Origin: Bacteroidota bacterium
Lineage (GTDB): Bacteria > Bacteroidota > Bacteroidia > B-17B0 > Aurantibacillaceae
DNA: 7,667 nucleotides
NCBI GenBank assembly: GCA_025360565.1
Contig: JANYBY010000118.1
Location: forward strand, 1 to 7,667
Direction: 5' to 3'
Shown: piece after piece, positions 6,640 to 7,667 of the stretch
How the letters are laid out: each line of letters begins with the position of its first letter
Position numbering within the stretch: position 1 is the first letter of the stretch
Position numbers and translations under genes: made by a program
Notes under the pieces: generated by a model
What the model was told of the DNA's origin: nothing
Seen by the model: the letters and a program-made list of their open reading frames with translations, nothing else
The model's database searches: none

Positions 6640-7278
6640 ATGCAGATCTCACTTAATAACCTTGGCAAAAAATTTGGTTCCGAATGGATCTTCAGAGATC
6701 TTTCATATCAAATTAACGCAAACGACAAAGTGGTTATTTTAGGAGGTAACGGTTCCGGCAAATCAACTCTGCTGCAAATAATCAGCGGATTTGTAAGTCC
6801 GAATGAAGGCGAAATAAAATATGCACTTCCAAATCAACAATTAATCGCAAATGAAAATCTGAAGAATTATATCTCCTTCGCCTCACCCTATTTGCAATTG
6901 GTAGATGATTTTACCTTGATTGAAACAATTGAACATTCCGCTATTTTTAAACCTTTTGTAAATAAGCTTCAAACAAAAGAGATCGTAGAATTGATACAAC
7001 TCGATCACGCCAAAAATAAATTTATAAAACAATTTTCGAGCGGTATGAAACAGCGTTTAAAATTAGGCTTGGCCATTTTAAGCGATACGTCATTACTTTT
7101 ACTGGACGAGCCCGCATCCAATCTTGATAAAGAGGCTATCAGTTGGTACAAAAATTTGATCACTAAACATTCTGCCGATCGCACAGTAATTGTTTGCTCC
7201 AATAATGTAGAGGATGAATACTTTTTGTGCGATAAGAAAATAAATGTTGCAGAGTTTAAGAAAAGAGTTAGATCGTAA
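6640..7278 (+). CDS. Small lone ABC-transporter-type ATPase
   Basis: A single ABC nucleotide-binding domain of 212 residues, with no membrane domain fused or next to it in the window. It has Walker A GGNGSGKST (35-43), signature FSSGMKQRL (132-140), Walker B LLLLDEP (152-158) with Glu157, and D-loop SNLD (160-163). Two switch residues are unusual: the usual Q-loop glutamine aligns best with Pro83 in SFASPYLQL, and the H-loop histidine is replaced by Asn188 in VIVCSNN. The rest resembles the CcmA/LptB/ABC-2 exporter class. The ATG lies 26 bp after lpxA on the same strand, so it is probably co-transcribed with the lipid A genes, but a role in lipid transport is only a guess. I recall such a solitary ATPase near lpxA in other Bacteroidota. 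The transported substrate and partner are unknown, and a non-transport role is possible. Confidence 0.8.
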   Translation: MQISLNNLGKKFGSEWIFRDLSYQINANDKVVILGGNGSGKSTLLQIISGFVSPNEGEIKYALPNQQLIANENLKNYISFASPYLQLVDDFTLIETIEHSAIFKPFVNKLQTKEIVELIQLDHAKNKFIKQFSSGMKQRLKLGLAILSDTSLLLLDEPASNLDKEAISWYKNLITKHSADRTVIVCSNNVEDEYFLCDKKINVAEFKKRVRS

Positions 7279-7294
7279 CATCAAATAGGACATT

Positions 7295-7311
7295 CGACCC
7301 CTTCAGGGTCG
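7295..7311. terminator. Hairpin CGACCC/GGGTCG after the ABC ATPase gene
   Basis: CGACCC-cttca-GGGTCG forms a six-pair GC-rich stem 17 bases after the ABC stop codon. No T run follows, so it is not a classic intrinsic terminator. It may end or protect the 3' end of the lpxC-lpxA-ABC transcript. It resembles the hairpin at 7347-7361 and is probably a copy of the same repeat family. Confidence 0.4.
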
Positions 7312-7346
7312 TGAGCTTTGGGGATAGACATCTTTTATAAACATGA

Positions 7347-7361
7347 GACCCCTTCGGGGTC
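7347..7361. repeat. Hairpin GACCCC-TTC-GGGGTC
   Basis: A perfect six-pair stem with a three-base TTC loop. It is the left part of the first copy of the direct repeat described next, and a close relative of the hairpin at 7295-7311. Hairpins of this form are, from memory, common between genes in Bacteroidota. Confidence 0.6.
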
Positions 7362-7471
7362 AAACCATCCATTTCAATTTTTACTCTTCAATTTTCAATA
7401 AAAAACTTTATCGTGATTCTGCTCTGGTGTTTTGTGTTAAACCTTCGGGGTCAAACCATCCATTTTCAATT
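7351..7471. repeat. Direct repeat pair, about 29 bp, 91 bp apart
   Basis: The segment CCTTCGGGGTCAAACCATCC followed by ATTTCAATT occurs at 7351-7379 and again at 7442-7471, the second copy differing only by one extra T. The sequence between copies is AT-rich and unrelated. The first copy has the complementary GACCCC arm beside it; the second does not, its complement lying at 7526-7536. Two copies with unrelated neighbours suggest a mobile or recombining intergenic unit, not a CRISPR array. Confidence 0.75.
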
Positions 7472-7536
7472 ATCAAAAATATTCCATCACGCTTCAATTT
7501 TGTTGCCCTCATCTTAAACTATGGCGACCCCGAAGG
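7442..7536. repeat. Inverted 11-bp ends CCTTCGGGGTC / GACCCCGAAGG
   Basis: CCTTCGGGGTC at 7442-7452 and its exact reverse complement at 7526-7536 bracket about 73 AT-rich bases with no gene. This is the layout of a very small non-autonomous element with terminal inverted repeats, though the ends are also the arms of the common GACCCC hairpin. No target-site duplication is clear. Confidence 0.5.
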
Positions 7537-7579
7537 CCAATGTCATTAAGTTAGTGGATAATTAACTTGAACTTCAGGC

Positions 7580-7648
7580 GCATAGGCAGGGAGGTCAAGT
7601 TAGTTTTGTGTTGCTTAATTCATAAAACTATGACTCTCCCCTCTATGC
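7580..7648. repeat. Large imperfect palindrome near the right edge
   Basis: Three blocks pair in order: GCATAG (7580-7585) with CTATGC (7643-7648), GGGAG (7589-7593) with CTCCC (7636-7640), and TAGTTTT (7601-7607) with AAAACTA (7624-7630), around a 16-base loop. A competing pairing exists between TAACTTGA (7563-7570) and TCAAGTTA (7595-7602). The two mutually exclusive folds are notable but may be chance in a repeat. The element may continue past the window. Confidence 0.5.
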
Positions 7649-7667
7649 TTGCGACTAATTTACGCAT

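Larger units (their letters stand above)
7279..7667. other. Non-coding, repeat-containing right-edge spacer
   Basis: I see no credible gene in these 389 bases. A 68-codon plus-strand frame (7343-7549) runs straight through the repeated hairpins and has no recognisable domain, so I leave it out. The stretch carries four related GACCCC/GGGGTC segments, a 29/30-base direct repeat and a large palindrome at the end, listed separately. The next gene lies outside the window. Confidence 0.6.

Noticed and set aside
7351..7471. Possible CRISPR array
   Set aside because: Only two repeat copies are present, the spacing is too long for a normal spacer, and no cas gene is nearby.
7343..7549. 68-codon plus-strand frame near the right end
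   Set aside because: It is made largely of the repeated hairpin sequences and has no protein-like features.

Overview
The window looks like a chromosomal segment of a low-GC member of the Bacteroidota. The reasons are the fused lpxC-fabZ gene followed directly by lpxA, a PdxJ with the N-terminal NINKIATLRNARGG form I associate with this phylum, a CBS-domain gene divergent from pdxJ, AT-rich translation starts without clear Shine-Dalgarno sequences, and intergenic palindromes of the kinds common in these genomes. The assignment comes from recognition, not from a search.

Layout. Bases 1-335 hold no convincing gene but are dense in inverted repeats, including a GC-rich block (about 200-302) that stands out from its AT-rich surroundings. 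On the minus strand, pdxJ (pyridoxine 5'-phosphate synthase) is followed by an alpha/beta-hydrolase esterase gene, with a 12-bp inverted repeat between them. A 107-bp divergent intergenic region separates pdxJ from a plus-strand pair: a two-CBS-domain protein and, overlapping it by 29 bp, a signal-peptide-bearing Omp85/BamA-like outer-membrane protein with a single POTRA domain. A 350-bp non-coding gap follows, containing an imperfect palindromic repeat (about 4084-4208). Then come lpxC-fabZ, lpxA (4-bp gap) and a small lone ABC ATPase (26-bp gap), probably one transcription unit. The last 389 bases are non-coding and carry GACCCC/GGGGTC hairpins, a direct repeat and a larger imperfect palindrome near the right edge.

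How the genes work together. LpxA and the LpxC part of the fusion catalyse the first two steps of lipid A synthesis. FabZ dehydrates 3-hydroxyacyl-ACP, the same acyl pool that LpxA draws on, so the fusion joins the two competing uses of that pool. The Omp85-like protein is also an envelope component. PdxJ makes vitamin B6. The roles of the CBS protein, the esterase and the ABC ATPase cannot be fixed from sequence alone.

I see ordinary housekeeping genes and repeat-rich spacers, with no evidence of a new multi-gene system. The points most worth a second look are the repeats, the CBS/Omp85 overlap at a locus where I would expect nadK, the single-POTRA Omp85 protein, the His-to-Gln change at a conserved LpxA position, and the ABC ATPase lacking its switch histidine and its Q-loop glutamine.
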